A DNA stretch of 64,000 nucleotides from the NCBI GenBank assembly GCA_033398695.1, contig JAWKAU010000246.1, forward strand, positions 1 through 64,000, in the 5' to 3' direction. The DNA is from Orobanche coerulescens. Taxonomy: Eukaryota; Streptophyta; Magnoliopsida; Lamiales; Orobanchaceae. Position 1 is the stretch's first letter. Every line of letters begins with the position of its first letter. The translations under genes and the position numbers were made by a program. Below are positions 11,075 to 22,687 of the stretch, one piece after another. Below the pieces are notes generated by a model. The model was not told the origin of the DNA, did not search any database, and was given only the letters and a program-made list of their open reading frames with translations.

Positions 11075-11653
11075 GATCCTTGACAACGACAAGGTTAGTT
11101 ATAATAGTTAAATATTTTGTAATATTCTTATTTTGTGAGAAATAGAAGTTTTAGTTTGATGGTACAGTGCTGTTGTCACCCCCTTCCTTTCCTTGTGTAT
11201 GCATGCATATAGGTTGGCAGTTTAAAGAGAGTGAAGAGGCTTGCATTTGATTGAAAGTGGAAGAAGATTTACCAACACTACCTTTTTGGTAGAGTCTTGT
11301 TTCTCTTACACAATTTGAAAATACAATATTCATCCTATAATATTCATGGTGATGCCGCGTGCGTGTTTCTTGAGATGAAAATAGTTAATTATGTTCTTTG
11401 TTTACTTGAATGAATTTTAGCAAATATATATAACCTTGGCGTTGGTAAATAGAATTGGTGTTCGAAGTTCATAGTATCTTAGCTTGCCTTCATAGGCCTG
11501 TCCAACCGGCTGAGGGCCGATTAATCACTCAAATGCCGGTACAAGCGCCTAGACCATAATCGGAGCAGTAGAGAACCTTCTAAGAATTAATCGGTCTAGG
11601 CGGGAATTTTAGAACAACATTATCGTTATGCATATAATCGGCGGGTAATATTA

Positions 11654-11703
<50 letters not shown>

Positions 11704-11850
11704 GTTCGAGTTAATTATTTGATTTGATCGTCGCTATTTCTTGTTTTATTTTTAAAAGTAGTTGTGTGCACGGGAAAACGTAACTTAATTGTTTATAATA
11801 CACTTCTTAAAAATTGGACTTTAACTAACAATTTGGAAGAGATCTTTGAT
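11075..11850. other. No gene seen; (CT)n(AT)n microsatellite at 11650-11698
   Basis: The sequence downstream of the protease-like block has no recognisable coding region. It may include a 3' untranslated region. The CT/AT microsatellite differs in composition from the one in copy 2 (58035-58080: fewer CT, more AT). Confidence 0.6.
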
Positions 11851-11949
11851 CTTTGATTTTGGAAGAGATCTTTGATTTTGGAAATGAGGTTTTCCTGTTG
11901 AAAGAAAGTTGAAGCGACATCTAAATCACATTACGAAGTTGTGAAAGTA

Positions 11950-12610
11950 GACCACCATTTAATTTTGAATTCTTTGATGATAGAGATAGGATAAGGAGGT
12001 GGATGATCTTGTTGAAATTGAAAATTCGACAAAATATCAAGGGACTTTGAATTGAGAAAAATAACCAATGAATTTTCAAACTCACATCCTTTGGCATTTT
12101 GAGTAAAAATTTGAATGCACTATAGACATTTGTAGGGAGAATGTACGTAGTTGGTCCAAATTGAATCTACCATTCACAAAACCAAATGGGGTAAGTCTTG
12201 ACAAAATCTTTATGGAAAGTAAAGAACCATGAATGATCAAAGGTCTCTTGAAGAAAGTATAGAACCAAGCTTTTTGTAGTCGGGATATGAATATCCTTTT
12301 GGAGTGAAGTTTCCAAAAGTTTTTGTTTGAGAATGGAAAAGTCCATTCATGAGATTTGAAAATCTTTTTAATAATGCATTTTGAAAAAGCAGTCCTGCGA
12401 GGATTCTTAGAGTGGATTATGAACTAATTGATAGAACCGAGTCTACCAAAATATATTCATAAAATTTTTGAGTTTTTAAAGAATCTTGAGTACCAATGGC
12501 AATCGAGGAAAGTACCTTTGGATAATACTTTGAAGGGTTTTGAAGTCTGGAGCTGTTTTAAATCTTGTAAGAGTAATATGTTCAACAACTTGTTTAGTAA
12601 AGTAAGGGGT
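11950..12610 (-). pseudogene. Endogenous pararetrovirus ORF downstream of pol, copy 1 (interrupted)
   Basis: On the minus strand this encodes the same protein pieces as 58312-59020, with motifs such as FTPKGYSYPDYKKAW and KEFKIKWWSTF, but with more frameshifts. These motifs resemble the conserved region of the ORF that follows or precedes the coat protein in petuvirus/florendovirus-like endogenous Caulimoviridae. The retrotransposon at 12616-42985 has inserted into it, and the rest of the ORF resumes at 42991-43200. Confidence 0.55.
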
Positions 12611-12974
12611 ATGAATGTAATACCGTAATTTTGATCCGGAAATTTTCTATTTTTGGCGGAAGTCTATTTTGACGACTTGCTTGGGACCATTTCGTCATCA
12701 CGAGAAATGATTAATTCTACACTTTTTGTCATCGAGTTCGTTTCGGTATCGTTACATTGAATTCCGTGTTCTTTAGCGACTTTTCCACGTATGAGTTCGA
12801 CTTTGTTAAATCACCATAAATTCTTGGAAACTCCAAAAATTCTGAATCTTTGGAATATTATAGATCATCGAGTTAGCTTTCCAATTATTCAAGCGGTGAG
12901 TCAATGGTCGGACGAGAGAGTTATGATCGTTTTAGCTCACCGCTCATTTTTTCGGTATTGGCGATCACGCTTGG

Positions 12975-13300
12975 CCGGACTCGGTCGTGTCGTCCGACAC
13001 GGCCCGTGCCGTACTCGTCCGGAAATGCGAAGTTTCTGCCGACCGAACTTCGGCCGTGTCGTCGACACGGCCCGTGCCGTACTCTTAGGATAAGCGAGCC
13101 ATTGCCGCTGCACGCCCGGCCGTGTTCGGGACACGGTCGAGTCATCTTGAGTCATTGTCGGACGGGTCACTGCTCGGAAGGCCCTCCGGCGCCGCGGCCG
13201 TGTCATGCGAGGACACGGTCGAGTCCCTGTCGGCCAGGTATGCGACACGACCATGCCGATCGGCGCGGGCCGTGTCGGCGTGACGATCGGCCTATAAAAG
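12975..13300 (+). promoter_or_regulatory. U3 array of ACGGCCGTG / GACACGGTCGAG words with TATA box
   Basis: Repeated CACGGCCCGTGCC, GACACGGTCGAGTC and ACGGCCGTGTC words, mostly self-complementary around CGGCCG, fill about 300 bp. They end immediately before GGCCTATAAAAGGCC (TATAAAA at 13293-13299). A C/T-rich stretch follows at 13319-13350, as is common at plant transcription starts. The copy in the 3' LTR has its TATAAA at 41617-41622. Confidence 0.7.
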
Positions 13301-13884
13301 GCCTGCATACGTTTTTATCGCCATTTTCACCTTCTTCTTCTCCTCTTCCATGGTGGCGTGTTCTAAGCTTGAAGCCATGTTGTTTAACAACATATCCATG
13401 GAGTTCTTTGGGTTATATCATCAATCGTTTGTCAGATATCATCCCTTGATCCGGAATCAAGGTTAGATCTTTAGAACCCTACTTTTGGTAAAATTGGGGG
13501 TTTTCACGTTTTTGTCCGATTAGTTACTGTTTGTCGATTAATTCATGATGAATATGATTAATCTTGTTGGTATTCTTAGTTTCCCTACGGACTCATGGTA
13601 TATTTCGTGATTTTACGGAATCGAGAGGGTTTGGTTGTGGTCGCCCTCGTTGTGGTTTATATACGAATATACATGAATTGTAGGCGAGTTTGAGTCTCTT
13701 CGTGTAATTTGAGTATGGATAATTAATTGTCATATTCCTTGCGAATCGTTTAGGTGCTGGAGCGCGTTCTCGGACCTACCGAACTCATATCTTTCCTCAG
13801 TTCGATTTCTCGATGTCTCGAGGCAAGTATACATTTATGATTGTATGTTCTCGACTTTGAAAGTAAGAAATATTGATGGCATAT

Positions 13885-14170
13885 CATGAGCAGACGTTTT
13901 ACGGCATTCATAGATATATTAATTGGCATGTAATGAGCGAACCGTTTGCGGCATTCCTACATGTATCGGCGTATGAGGTGAGCGAACCATTTTGGCGGCA
14001 TTCACATACGTAGCAGCGTATGAGGTGAGCGAACCGTTTCTCGGCATTCACATACGTCTTATGAGATTTTAGTTATTAGGAATACTAGTCTTAAATTGAT
14101 GAATTGACGGATATTGATGAATTGGCGGATATTGATGAATTGACGGATATTGATGAATTGACGGATTACA
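13885..14170. repeat. Short tandem repeats in LTR (about 45 bp and 18 bp units)
   Basis: Three to four units of GAGCGAACCGTTTTxGGCATTCA with CATACGT-type spacers (13885-14070) are followed by four copies of the 18-bp TATTGATGAATTGACGGA (14095-14165). The 3' LTR has five 18-bp copies (42425-42512). The unit count differs between the two LTRs of one element. Confidence 0.85.
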
Positions 14171-14634
14171 TTTACTTTATTGTCGAAGTATTATGTTTCA
14201 TATTGTTATACTTGCACTAGCTATTCGGCTAACCCCTTTATGGAAATCGTTTCATGTATTTGAGTTCGGGGAGAGCGGACAGACGGAGTGCGGAGTCGGC
14301 ATGAAGATGATGGGCAAGTGTGACCTTGTGTCTTGTCTCGGTTATCTCTTTTGGTTTCCTCCATTCGGTGTTGTTGTCTTGGAATGGATTTTTAAATACT
14401 CGAGTATTGTATTTGATTTCCTTGATGTTCGGCTGTGTTGCGAGGTATTGATTTGTGCGGTGATGTATATGGTTTCATTGTTTATGGTTTGAATACCATT
14501 TGTATCGTATTTCTATCTATTGTATGTTGAGCTTATCGGTCAAGTTTATAGTTCAGCGTATGTTTATCCTTTTGGGTCCCACGGCGGGGCTCACGGTGTG
14601 TAATATACTGAATAACTTGGGGTGTTACACGATA

Positions 14635-14646
14635 TGGTATCGAGCT
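14635..14646 (+). promoter_or_regulatory. Primer-binding site (initiator tRNA-Met type)
   Basis: TGGTATCGAGCT lies five bases after the LTR end. It matches the usual TGGTATCAGAGC except for one missing A in the CAG triplet. The same deviation is found at 19666 and 49818. Confidence 0.85.
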
Positions 14647-14649
14647 TAG

Positions 14650-15149
14650 GTTTATGGATACCTGGTGTCGGTCTTTTAGGTCGATTAGTCGGCATTTGCC
14701 TGATATCACTACTCTGCCATCATCACGGTCGGCCGGTACTTGTAAGTCCTCTCACTCTTCTCGTATTTTTCTTAATCGTTTCGTTTATAGCTTGGTATTC
14801 TTGGGAATTGGTCACTTGAGAATGTGCGATTCGGATTATACTTACGCACGTGTGTGCCTTTGAGAATGTTGGTGAAAGTAGGAAGAATCGTGGCCGTAGT
14901 CACGGACGTGAACTCTTCCTTGAGATTTTGTTAAATTGCTAATTGCGATATTGGTGTGTATCGGTATTATGTTGAGACTTTGTTTAGGAGTCGCATGCTA
15001 GTATCACGGGAGATTTTCGACTTCACAGGACTTGTAAGTATGTTGTTCGGATTATTCGATAATTCTTGGTGAATTTGAATTCCGTTGAAATGTTGTTTGT
15101 GCGAGTGATTGCGAGTTTCGAGGACGAAACTTGTTTTTAAGGGGTAGAG
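14650..15149 (+). other. Non-coding interior ending in a polypurine-like site
   Basis: There are 500 bp without a supported gene. It ends GAGTTTCGAGGACGAAACTTG then TTTTTAAGGGGTAGAG, immediately followed by TGTAATACCC. This is an LTR-start signature in the middle of the outer element. Confidence 0.6.
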
Positions 15150-16608
15150 TGTAATACCCGATTTTTGGATATATTTTTTTCGTTTATATGTTGGATGTCG
15201 TTGATGGATAATTGTTCTTGAGGATGATGTGAGCGTGTGACAATGTTATTGAATGTGTTTATGTATTCATTGTGCCGTATGATCGTTTGGTATGTCGAGA
15301 TGTTGGTGAGAATAGCGAAAAATGGCTAAATACGACTACGTTAGCGCCTGCGCTACAAGGTATGCCTAGCACGCTAAGATATATACTTAGCGTACGCTAC
15401 GGTGCATACTTAGCGCACGCTAAGAGGTTGATTACGTCGCTAAGGAGGACCCCTAACGTGCGTAGCGACTTGCTGAGTTAGTTCGGAAGGCGGCCAAGCA
15501 GGTAGGCGAGTTGATTTTATATTGATTAGCGCACGCTAACGCATGTTGGTTAGCGCCACGCTAACACGGTCGCTATTAATGGAACCTTAACTTTGGCGGA
15601 GGATGTTGTGGTGAGTCAGCGTCGTGTTACGTCGTTATACAAGGCGTGTTACGTCGTGACACAACCATTATCTTGTAGCAAGTTAAGCGGTATATTACGT
15701 CGTTGTATGGTATGGGTTACGTCGTAATGGGTACGGAATGAGGCAGTGAGTTGGTTACGTGCGTTATGGATTTTGGATTACGTGCGTTAAAGTTGTTAAA
15801 TGCGTTAAGAAAGGACACCTAAATGCGTAATGAGAGTGCAATTTATATATTGAAGTGTTGCCTTTCATTTCTCTCACGATCCTTTGAGATATTTCTCTCC
15901 CAAACTCATCCCTCTTCACTTTTAAGAGTGTTCTAAGCACTTTTAACATGATTGTGAGCTTGGAATCATGGAATTAGAGCTTAGTTATGGAACTATTGTT
16001 GATTCTTGAAGTGATTCCTTGTGTTATCCATATTCTATGAGGTTTATGTTGAAGGAAGATAATGATATGCTTTGAATATGTTGATTATGATTATGGAATC
16101 ATAGAGATCTTGATGTTCTTGAGGCCATATGATGACTATGATGATTTAATGATTCTTGGAATGGAGTTGATTATTCTTTCTTCGTGGTTCGTCCATACAA
16201 GGTAATCCTCATATCCCTTTGATAGTGGCTCATTTTTTTCTTTTTGGATTACTACTTGGGAGGGAGTATGTTGGGAATCGTGTATTTTGATGTTCGTCTT
16301 ATTTTAATGAAAATGCATAAATTGGGTGTACTTTTATCCATTGCGTGAGTATTTTTGAAATGGATTTTGGTATTTTGCCAGTGAAATTTTATTTTGTAAA
16401 ACCGATTCCCTAAAGCGAGTTTTGGCATTTTAACCTTGATCGTTTTGACGGTATTTGGAAAATGATTTTTTTAGTATTTGAAAAATATTACCGTCATCGG
16501 TCTTTTTGGCATTTTGGAATGGCGTGGAAAATTGTGCTTAGCACGGTAAATCCTTGTGAGAAGGGTTTACGGCGTGTAATATTCCCGAGGAGGATGCAGG
16601 GTGTTACG
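15150..16608 (+). mobile_element. Unpaired LTR inside the outer element (1.46 kb)
   Basis: Starts TGTAATACCCGA after a polypurine-like site and ends GGGTGTTACGA, followed by TATGGTATCATG, whose first eight bases match a tRNA-Met PBS. Around 15335-15560 it has TAGCGCACGCTA words, and at 15610-15800 TTACGTCGTAA-like words, then a TATA-like TTTATATATTG (about 15841). No second copy and no 5-bp target duplication (TAGAG against GATTA) are visible. It may be one LTR of a recombined element or a structural part of the outer element. Confidence 0.6.
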
Positions 16609-17597
16609 ATTATGGTATCATGTGATAATGTTATACGAGATTTATTGGAATTGTAATAAGAGATTTCGGATGTTGATATGATCATTGAGATCTTCTTCAT
16701 ATGGTGATAAGGGTTTTGTTGCGATTCTTGAGATTGTATGAATGACATGATGAAGAAAATGGTAACATGGAGATATATACCTCGGATATGTTGTTACGAG
16801 CGTGATTTCGGATATTTCATGTTCTTGAAGAACTCTTGAATTATACGAGGTGATGAAAAAAATTTTTAGAAGTGTTGATGTTTTGAAAATGAATATGGAA
16901 TATTCATATCTGAAACTAAACTATGTGTTGGAAATAATATTCGTATAGGAATACGAATGTGATTATGAGTTTGATGATACTATTATTCATCTCGAATTTG
17001 GAAGCCCATACGTATGGAGCAAATATTCAAATCGAATGATTGGATTGTTTGATAACCTTTTTAAATATGATTATCTATTGTTTTGAACCCGATTCGGATG
17101 ATTCGAATTGATGACGGTTATAAGTAAATTTTAACGATGGATTTACGAGAAGGGAACCTTGTCAATTCGTATTTAAGAATTGAGTTTAGAACATTTAGAC
17201 CCTTATTATTGGTCGAATTGGTTGCTGATATGATCATCATATTTAGAGCTCGTATTGTGGGCGGGATTTGTAAGTGTCGAGTTGGATTGTTGGTGTGATT
17301 AGTCGAGATATGGTAAAGCGATTGAGTTCGTGGTTTGGTGGTATTGATATTGGTCGTCATCGAACGGTTGATTATCAATCCTTCGTTTTACAATAAGGTA
17401 TGATGTTTGATCGTGAATTATGGTGTTGTGTTGCGGTTAAGGTTGAAGGGTTCGTAGATTAATTGGTGAGGCGAGGGAATTCGTAAGACAAAATCAACTG
17501 AATTGGTAACAGTACGTTGTATTGATATCGAGACAAGTTTTATACTCGTACTAATCAATGAGACTAATGTTATCGTGTAGGCGTACGATTGTGTGTA
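16609..17597 (+). other. Non-coding interior of outer element
   Basis: No coding region is supported. It starts with the PBS-like TGGTATCA (16613) and has many GATATGATC/GATTATGG-like short words. It continues at 39555 after the inserted chromovirus. Confidence 0.55.
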
Positions 17598-17602
17598 TCA
17601 TT

Positions 17603-19659
17603 TGTAATATCCGCATTTTTCTTTCCCTTGTAATGGTATTTCTGGTGTAATTCTCGATTGTAGTGACCCTCATGTATCCTTGATGTAACTTTTAGTCATC
17701 TTTTGATCGATTCTCGTAATTGTTATGCGGAACCGCCCGTTTGGGTTGCCGTGGATCCGTTCTATGCTATGATGCGTTTTGAGGTGTTAGTTTGACGTTT
17801 CGTTCATATTAGGTATTTTGGAGTCGTTTATATCTGTATCTAGCGCCGCTAAATTTCTGTGTAGCGCGCTAGAAATCCATTGGTAGCGCACGCTACGCTT
17901 AATTAAGCGCGCTAACGATTTAGCCACAGGAGTGGCGATTCGGCTCGGCCCTACGGACTATCGGAGTAGCGCCGCTATATCGTCTAGCGCCGCGCTAATG
18001 TCGGGAGACTAGCGCCGCGTTAAATTGTTGATGGCGCGCGCTAGTGTATTGTCGATCTTGGGCGGTTTACTCACGAACTCAATCGGATGCTAGTTAGCGC
18101 ACGCTTCTGTTTGGTATAGGTAGCGCACGCTAGCAGGTCGAGTGAGTTTGGGCGGTTAGCTCTTGGACTCGGTGATGTTCGGGTAGCGCACGCTATTGGT
18201 CGATAGCGCGCGCTGAGAGGCCATTAGCGCCGCTACGCATGTATGGTAGCGCCACGCTAACGGCCAAACACAGCTTCAGGTGGGCGCTAACGGGAGGGTT
18301 TGTAACCTATCCGTTAGCGCCACGCTAACCTTGAGGTCTTAGCGTGCGCTAACACTCCCAGCTATATAAACCGGGGAGTTGGCCGAGTAATCACAAAATC
18401 TCATTTCTTCCTCTTTCATGGCCGGCTGACTCCGAGAGGCGATTTGAGGCGATTTTCTTCCTCAATCACTTGAGAGATTCTTGTGCTTGAGTTCTTGGTG
18501 TAAGACTAACATCATCCACTTGTGTTTCTCATCCTAAATCGAAGGTAATCTCTTAGAACCCTACTTTTGGATAATTTGGGGGTTTTGGGATTTTCTTCGA
18601 TCCGTTCCGTTTCGTTGATGGATTCATGATGAATATGATTAATCTTGTTGGTATTCTTAGTTTCCCTACGGATTCATGGTATATTTAAGTGATTTTTACG
18701 GAATCAAGAGGTTCGGTTGTGGTCGCCCTCGTTGTTGTTTATATACGAATATACATGAATCGTAGGCGGGTTTCAGGAGTATTCCATTTCCATGTCGTTT
18801 AGAAGTGGTTGTGATTGTGCTATTCAAATCGTTAGGTTCATTTCCGCGGTTCCTTGCGGTCGTGTTCAACTCTTCCATTTCGTTTGTGTCATCGTCTAAT
18901 TAATCGAGGCAAGTATCCTTATGAACTTACAATCTTGGCATAGTAGTTTTGTATGAGAAATTGTGTGTGTGTGTGTATGCTCACTACGGGTTAGACTCGG
19001 CGGGGTCTCGGTAGGGGTCCGGAGGTGTGGATCGGCGAGCTTTGCTTTTAACCACTACGGGTTAGATCAAGCGGGGTCTCGGTAGGGGTCCGGAGGTGTG
19101 GATCGACGGTTAATTGTGGTGAATTTTACAAATGTGATTTGATATTGGCATTTTCGGAAATGAGTCTTTCAAACGGTTTTCTTTATTGCATGCATTAATA
19201 TATGTGTAAGATGTAAGTTGTTCATCTGGTTACTTGTACTAGCGTAATTGCTAACCCCTCTGGGGACCCGTTTTGGGAAATTCGTTTTATGAATTTGAGT
19301 CGGGTTCATCGAGGCAATGGTATTGGACGATATGCGGATGATGGCGGCGTGATGATTGTGCCTAAGTGACGTCTTAATGTCTTTTGTCTTTTCATCCTTT
19401 GTGGCTTTTGAACTAATGGTTGTACTCGAGTACTTAAGAGTTCTTGTCAATCAGGATTGTATTGTTGCCTATATGTTTGTGTGATTGATGATGTTATGTT
19501 TGGCCATTAAAGCGGGTGGATTATTCTATTTTGCGTCTTTATGACATGGTGTTGGTTTGTCGTTCATGTGAGTCGATGAGTATGATCTTTGTTCGGCTGG
19601 TGGGTCCCATATAGGGATTCACGGCGCGTAATATACCTCGAATATCTTGAGGTGTTACG
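17603..19659 (+). mobile_element. 5' LTR of chromovirus
   Basis: Starts TGTAATATCCGC and ends GAGGTGTTAC(G)A. It is near identical to 37491-39549 (2059 bp). It contains a TAGCGC array (17845-18355), a TATA box (18363-18370) and a tandem repeat of about 70 bp twice (18980-19112, CACTACGGGTTAGA...GTGTGGATCG). Confidence 0.92.
17845..18370 (+). promoter_or_regulatory. U3 array of TAGCGCACGCTA words with TATA box
   Basis: More than fifteen copies of a self-complementary word, TAGCGCACGCTA or close variants (TTAGCGCCACGCTAAC, TAGCGCGCTAGA), span 500 bp. They stop 10-20 bp before AGCTATATAAACC (TATATAAA at 18363-18370). The 3' LTR repeats the arrangement (TATA at 38252-38259). The density and position suggest a multi-site enhancer. 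This is inferred. Confidence 0.7.
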
Positions 19660-19665
19660 AGAAAA

Positions 19666-19677
19666 TGGTATCGAGCT
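19666..19677 (+). promoter_or_regulatory. Primer-binding site (initiator tRNA-Met type)
   Basis: TGGTATCGAGCT lies six bases after the LTR end. It confirms the plus orientation of the chromovirus. Confidence 0.85.
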
Positions 19678-19866
19678 CTAGGTTTATGGATACCTAGGCT
19701 TGTTGGTTTATTGGGTCTTGTGGTGTTTGGTTTTGCACATCATCGTCATGTTGCCATGATTAGGTACTACCGGTGTCAGTAAGTTTTCTTTCCTCTGTTC
19801 ATTAATTCCTTGTATCGTACCCTTGATTCTCGACTTGTGATTGTTCTTTTCTTGTCTTGATCCCGT

Positions 19867-20930
19867 ATGGCTTTTGCTACTTATTTAACTCCAGTATGGA
19901 TCTTTGGAAGAGGTCGTGGTCGCAGTCGTGGTCGAGGGCGCGGCCGGGGATGTGGGGCGGCCGGTGGGCGGCCACGTCACGATCTTGAGGCCGCGTGCGG
20001 CGGCCGTCATAGCCATGCTTCTTCTCGAGGCGTGCGATCTTGGTATTGCGGCCGTTATGCAGCGGATGGTGAACCAAATGGCGGCAATAGCTCGGGCGGT
20101 TCATAACCGGGCGAGGCCCATGCTAATCAGGCGGAGCGGGCCGATGGCTCAAGATGTTATCAAGATGCATCCTCCTCGGTTTCGGGAGCTTGGACACTGA
20201 TTGGGTGGGAAGGGTGGATCAAGGAGATGTCTAAGGTCTTCGTTGCCACTAAGCATCACGAGGAGCGTAGAGTCCTATTGCCCGATACTTTCTCACGGGG
20301 GGCCTTACGGGTGGTGGGAGGCCGTTGGGCCCAAAGACCATCTTCTTTGCGTGGTGAGTTTCAAGTTGATGGGTGAATATTGCCGTGGCGATCGGACGAG
20401 CTCGGGTACATGCTTTTATGATGCTCAACCACGGGATATCCCGTAGCTCAAGCTATTGCTGATTTTAACAAAGAGTTGGGTTATGTGAAGACCCGAGTTG
20501 TCGAGAGAGTGACAAGATTTTCCATTTCTCCGAGATGGATGAAGTTGCCGATTCGGGACTATATGTCGGGGCTCGTATGCACTACATTGAAGGATTATCG
20601 AGTAGGGCCCTTGCTTATGATATATGCAGTGGCGAGTGAGGCGTCCGCGATAGTAAGCGAAGTCAGCTGGGAACTTTTCGGGCCACAAGAGTGAAGTCGT
20701 GAGAGATCCCGATCTGCTAACTTCCCATGGCGGTGGTCGGCTCGTTCGTTGGGGTCTTCGTGGAACTACCGATTCTCCTTTCCGTGATGTGAAGTGTTTC
20801 AATTGTGGTAAATGCGGGCCACATCGATCGTACTTGTTTGAGCCCTTTCTTTGACGTGTAATCAGTGTGGCAGTAGGGCCACAAAGGTGCTACTGTCTTT
20901 GAGAGGAGAAAATTCTTGGTGCCGGGCTTC
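19867..20930 (+). pseudogene. gag: gag of chromovirus, frameshifted
   Basis: The RG-rich start (GRGRGRSRGRGRGRG, about 19905) is followed by capsid fragments in shifting frames. IKMHPPRF (about 20160) and GPYGWWEAVGPKDHLL (about 20310) match the conserved gag blocks of Tekay-type elements (KMNPPxFxG and AxxWWE). Near 20795, KCFNCGK with a following GPH and a later CNQCG-like block are two zinc knuckles broken by indels. Gag forms the particle and binds element RNA. No single frame spans the region. Confidence 0.75.
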
Positions 20931-20989
20931 CATTCCAGCGCCTAGGGAACCAAGTGTGAATCGAGATCGTTTGCTCCTCGGTCTCCGCG

Positions 20990-21470
20990 AGTGCTAGTCG
21001 GGGAGAGGTCGAGTCAGCCCTCTAAGGGGAGCTTCGGTGTCGGCTCCGCCCATCCGCGTGTCTATGAGATGCGGAGGCCGATGATCCGGCGGCTCACCGT
21101 GGCGGCAGTACCGTTTATATTCTTTCTCATCTGTCGGTGTGCTTTTCGATTAGGTGCTACGCACTCGTTCATATCTACGGATTGTGTGCGTCGTTTGAGT
21201 CTCGGCCGTTTGGCGCCTTGTGAGCCCTTCATCGTTAAGCTTCTAGCGGCGATAGGATCGTTGGTGATCGGGAGGTTCGAGGCGCTCTGTACTTATTTGT
21301 GAGAGGACTTGGCCCTCTAATCTTATTGTTGTGAGTATCGAGGTGAGGATTTAATTCTTGGTGATGATTGGCTCGAGCGGCATGGTGCGATCATGAACTC
21401 TTGCACGAGAATCATCACTATGTTAGCGAGGACGGCAGAGCACTCTTTCGCGGGCGAAAGAGAGGAAACA
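20990..21470 (+). pseudogene. pol: Aspartic protease region of chromovirus
   Basis: GATHSFISTDCVRRL (about 21150-21200) is the active-site region. The usual FDSGATHSFIS is here FRLGATHSFIS, because the DNA reads CGATTAGGTGCT where CGATTCAGGTGCT would restore the catalytic Asp-Ser. The second block, EYRGEDLILGDDWLERHGAI (about 21340-21395), matches the ILGMDWL motif. The protease would cleave the gag-pol polyprotein. Confidence 0.8.
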
Positions 21471-21689
21471 GTCGTTATTAATGCCTTGAAGGCGATGAGT
21501 CTCTGCGAAAGGGGTGTCTTGGTTATTGGTGCTATGCCTTGAAGGCGGAGGATGGTGGAGTCGAGCTTTCGTCGATTCCAGTCGTTAATGAGTTTCTGAT
21601 GTATTTCTGACGAGTTCTGGGATTGCCACCGGATCGTGAGGTTGAGTTTGCCATAGAGTTAGAGCCGGGCGCGGCCTCTATTTCGAAGC

Positions 21690-22330
21690 GCCCTATCGCA
21701 TGGCACCTTGAGAGATGTCCGAGTTGAAGAAGCGATTGAGTGAGCTTCTTGAGTCGGGGTATGTTCGGCCGGCGCCTCGCCTTGGGCGCACAGTCTGTTT
21801 GTGCGGAAGAAGGATGGTTCACTACGTTTGTGTATCGACTATCGCGAACTAAACAAGGTGACCATCAAAGCAGGTATCCTTTGCCGAGAATTGATGACTT
21901 GTTCGATCGGTTGCGAGGAGGCTGCGGTATTCTCGAAAATTGATTTGAAATCGGGATACTATCGGCTCACGGGTGAGAGAGTCCGATGTGCAGCTTGACC
22001 TTTCGGACGAGTACGGACATTATGAGTTCGTAGTCATGCCTTTTGGGTTAACTAATGCGCCGGCGGTGTTCATGCGATTGATGAACAAAGTTTTTATCGA
22101 GTATTTGGATAAGTGCGTAAATCGTCTTTGTGTGATATTCTTATTTATTCGAGGAATGAGGAAGAGCATGCCCATCATTTGCGGATAGTATTAGACATTT
22201 TAAGGACCGAGCAACTCTATGCAAAGTTCTCGAAATGTGAGTTAAATTTGAAGGAATTGATGTTTTTAGGTCACGTGATTTGGTAGGGGTTCGTATGGAT
22301 CATGAGAAGATTGAGGTCGTATTGGATTGG
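21690..22330 (+). pseudogene. pol: Reverse transcriptase of chromovirus, frameshifted
   Basis: Conserved blocks in order: RKKDGSLRLCIDYRELNKVT (about 21800), [33 protein letters not shown] and [20 protein letters not shown] (about 22010-22070). The YxDD catalytic box is out of frame: the DNA reads TGTGATATTCTTATTTATTC where FIDDILIYS is expected. It is followed by a thumb region with [13 protein letters not shown] and FLGHVI. This is definitely Ty3/gypsy RT. At least four frame changes occur. Confidence 0.92.
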
Positions 22331-22687
22331 GCACCGCCCGAAGAAGAACTCCGTAGTTTCTTGGGTTTAGTGGCTACTACCGTAGGTTCGTGAGGTTTCT
22401 CGGCGGCTCGGCCACTTACGCGGATTGCTCGAAATCAGAAGTTAAATGCAGAATGACGAGAGCGATCGAGTTTGAGGAGCGAAGAAGCGTTTGACTTCAG
22501 CCCGATTTTGGCGTTGCCATGTGGCGGCGAGGGTTTTGCGTTTATAGCGATGCTTGGTCGGGGTCTTGGGTGTGTATTAATGCGGCACGGCAAGACCATT
22601 GCCTATCTTGTCGAGGCGATTGAGGCCGTATGGTGAACTACCTACTCATGATTTGGAGTTGGCGGCGGTCGTTTTTGCGCTCAAGAT
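22331..22687 (+). pseudogene. pol: RNase H of chromovirus, 5' part (split by insertion)
   Basis: Fragments match the connection and RNase H region: LRSFLGLV, a YSDA-like block near 22545 and NYLLMIWSWRRSFLRSR, which in another frame is the THDLELAAVVFALK motif. The insertion at 22688 cuts directly after ALK. The continuation HYLFGSTCRFFTDHKS starts at 35757. Confidence 0.75.

Larger units (their letters stand above)
5784..12615. repeat. Tandem ~8 kb segment, copy 1 (left part)
   Basis: This stretch is repeated at 44085-46896 plus 54607-58995 with high identity apart from indels, and its first 560 bp recur a third time at 60110-60665. It continues after the inserted element at 42991. The contents are listed separately: pararetrovirus protease, MITE, LTR-like block, acidic tail, serine-protease exons and pararetrovirus ORF. 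A (GT)7 run at about 6234 is (GT)12 in copy 2 and (GT)8 in copy 3. Confidence 0.85.
12616..14629 (+). mobile_element. 5' LTR of outer element
   Basis: Starts TGTAATACCGTAATTTTGATC and ends GGGGTGTTACA, followed by CGATATGGTATC. The match at 40949-42985 is nearly full length. Small length differences (2014 against 2037 bp) sit mostly in the GC-rich U3 array. Modules in order: a shared ~160 bp block (12791-12950), a palindrome array (12975-13285), a TATA box (13293) and short tandem repeats (13885-14170). Confidence 0.9.

Noticed and set aside
12904..13449. 181-codon open frame through the LTR U3
   Set aside because: It runs through a palindrome array and a TATA box, with Arg/Pro-rich low-complexity translation in all frames.
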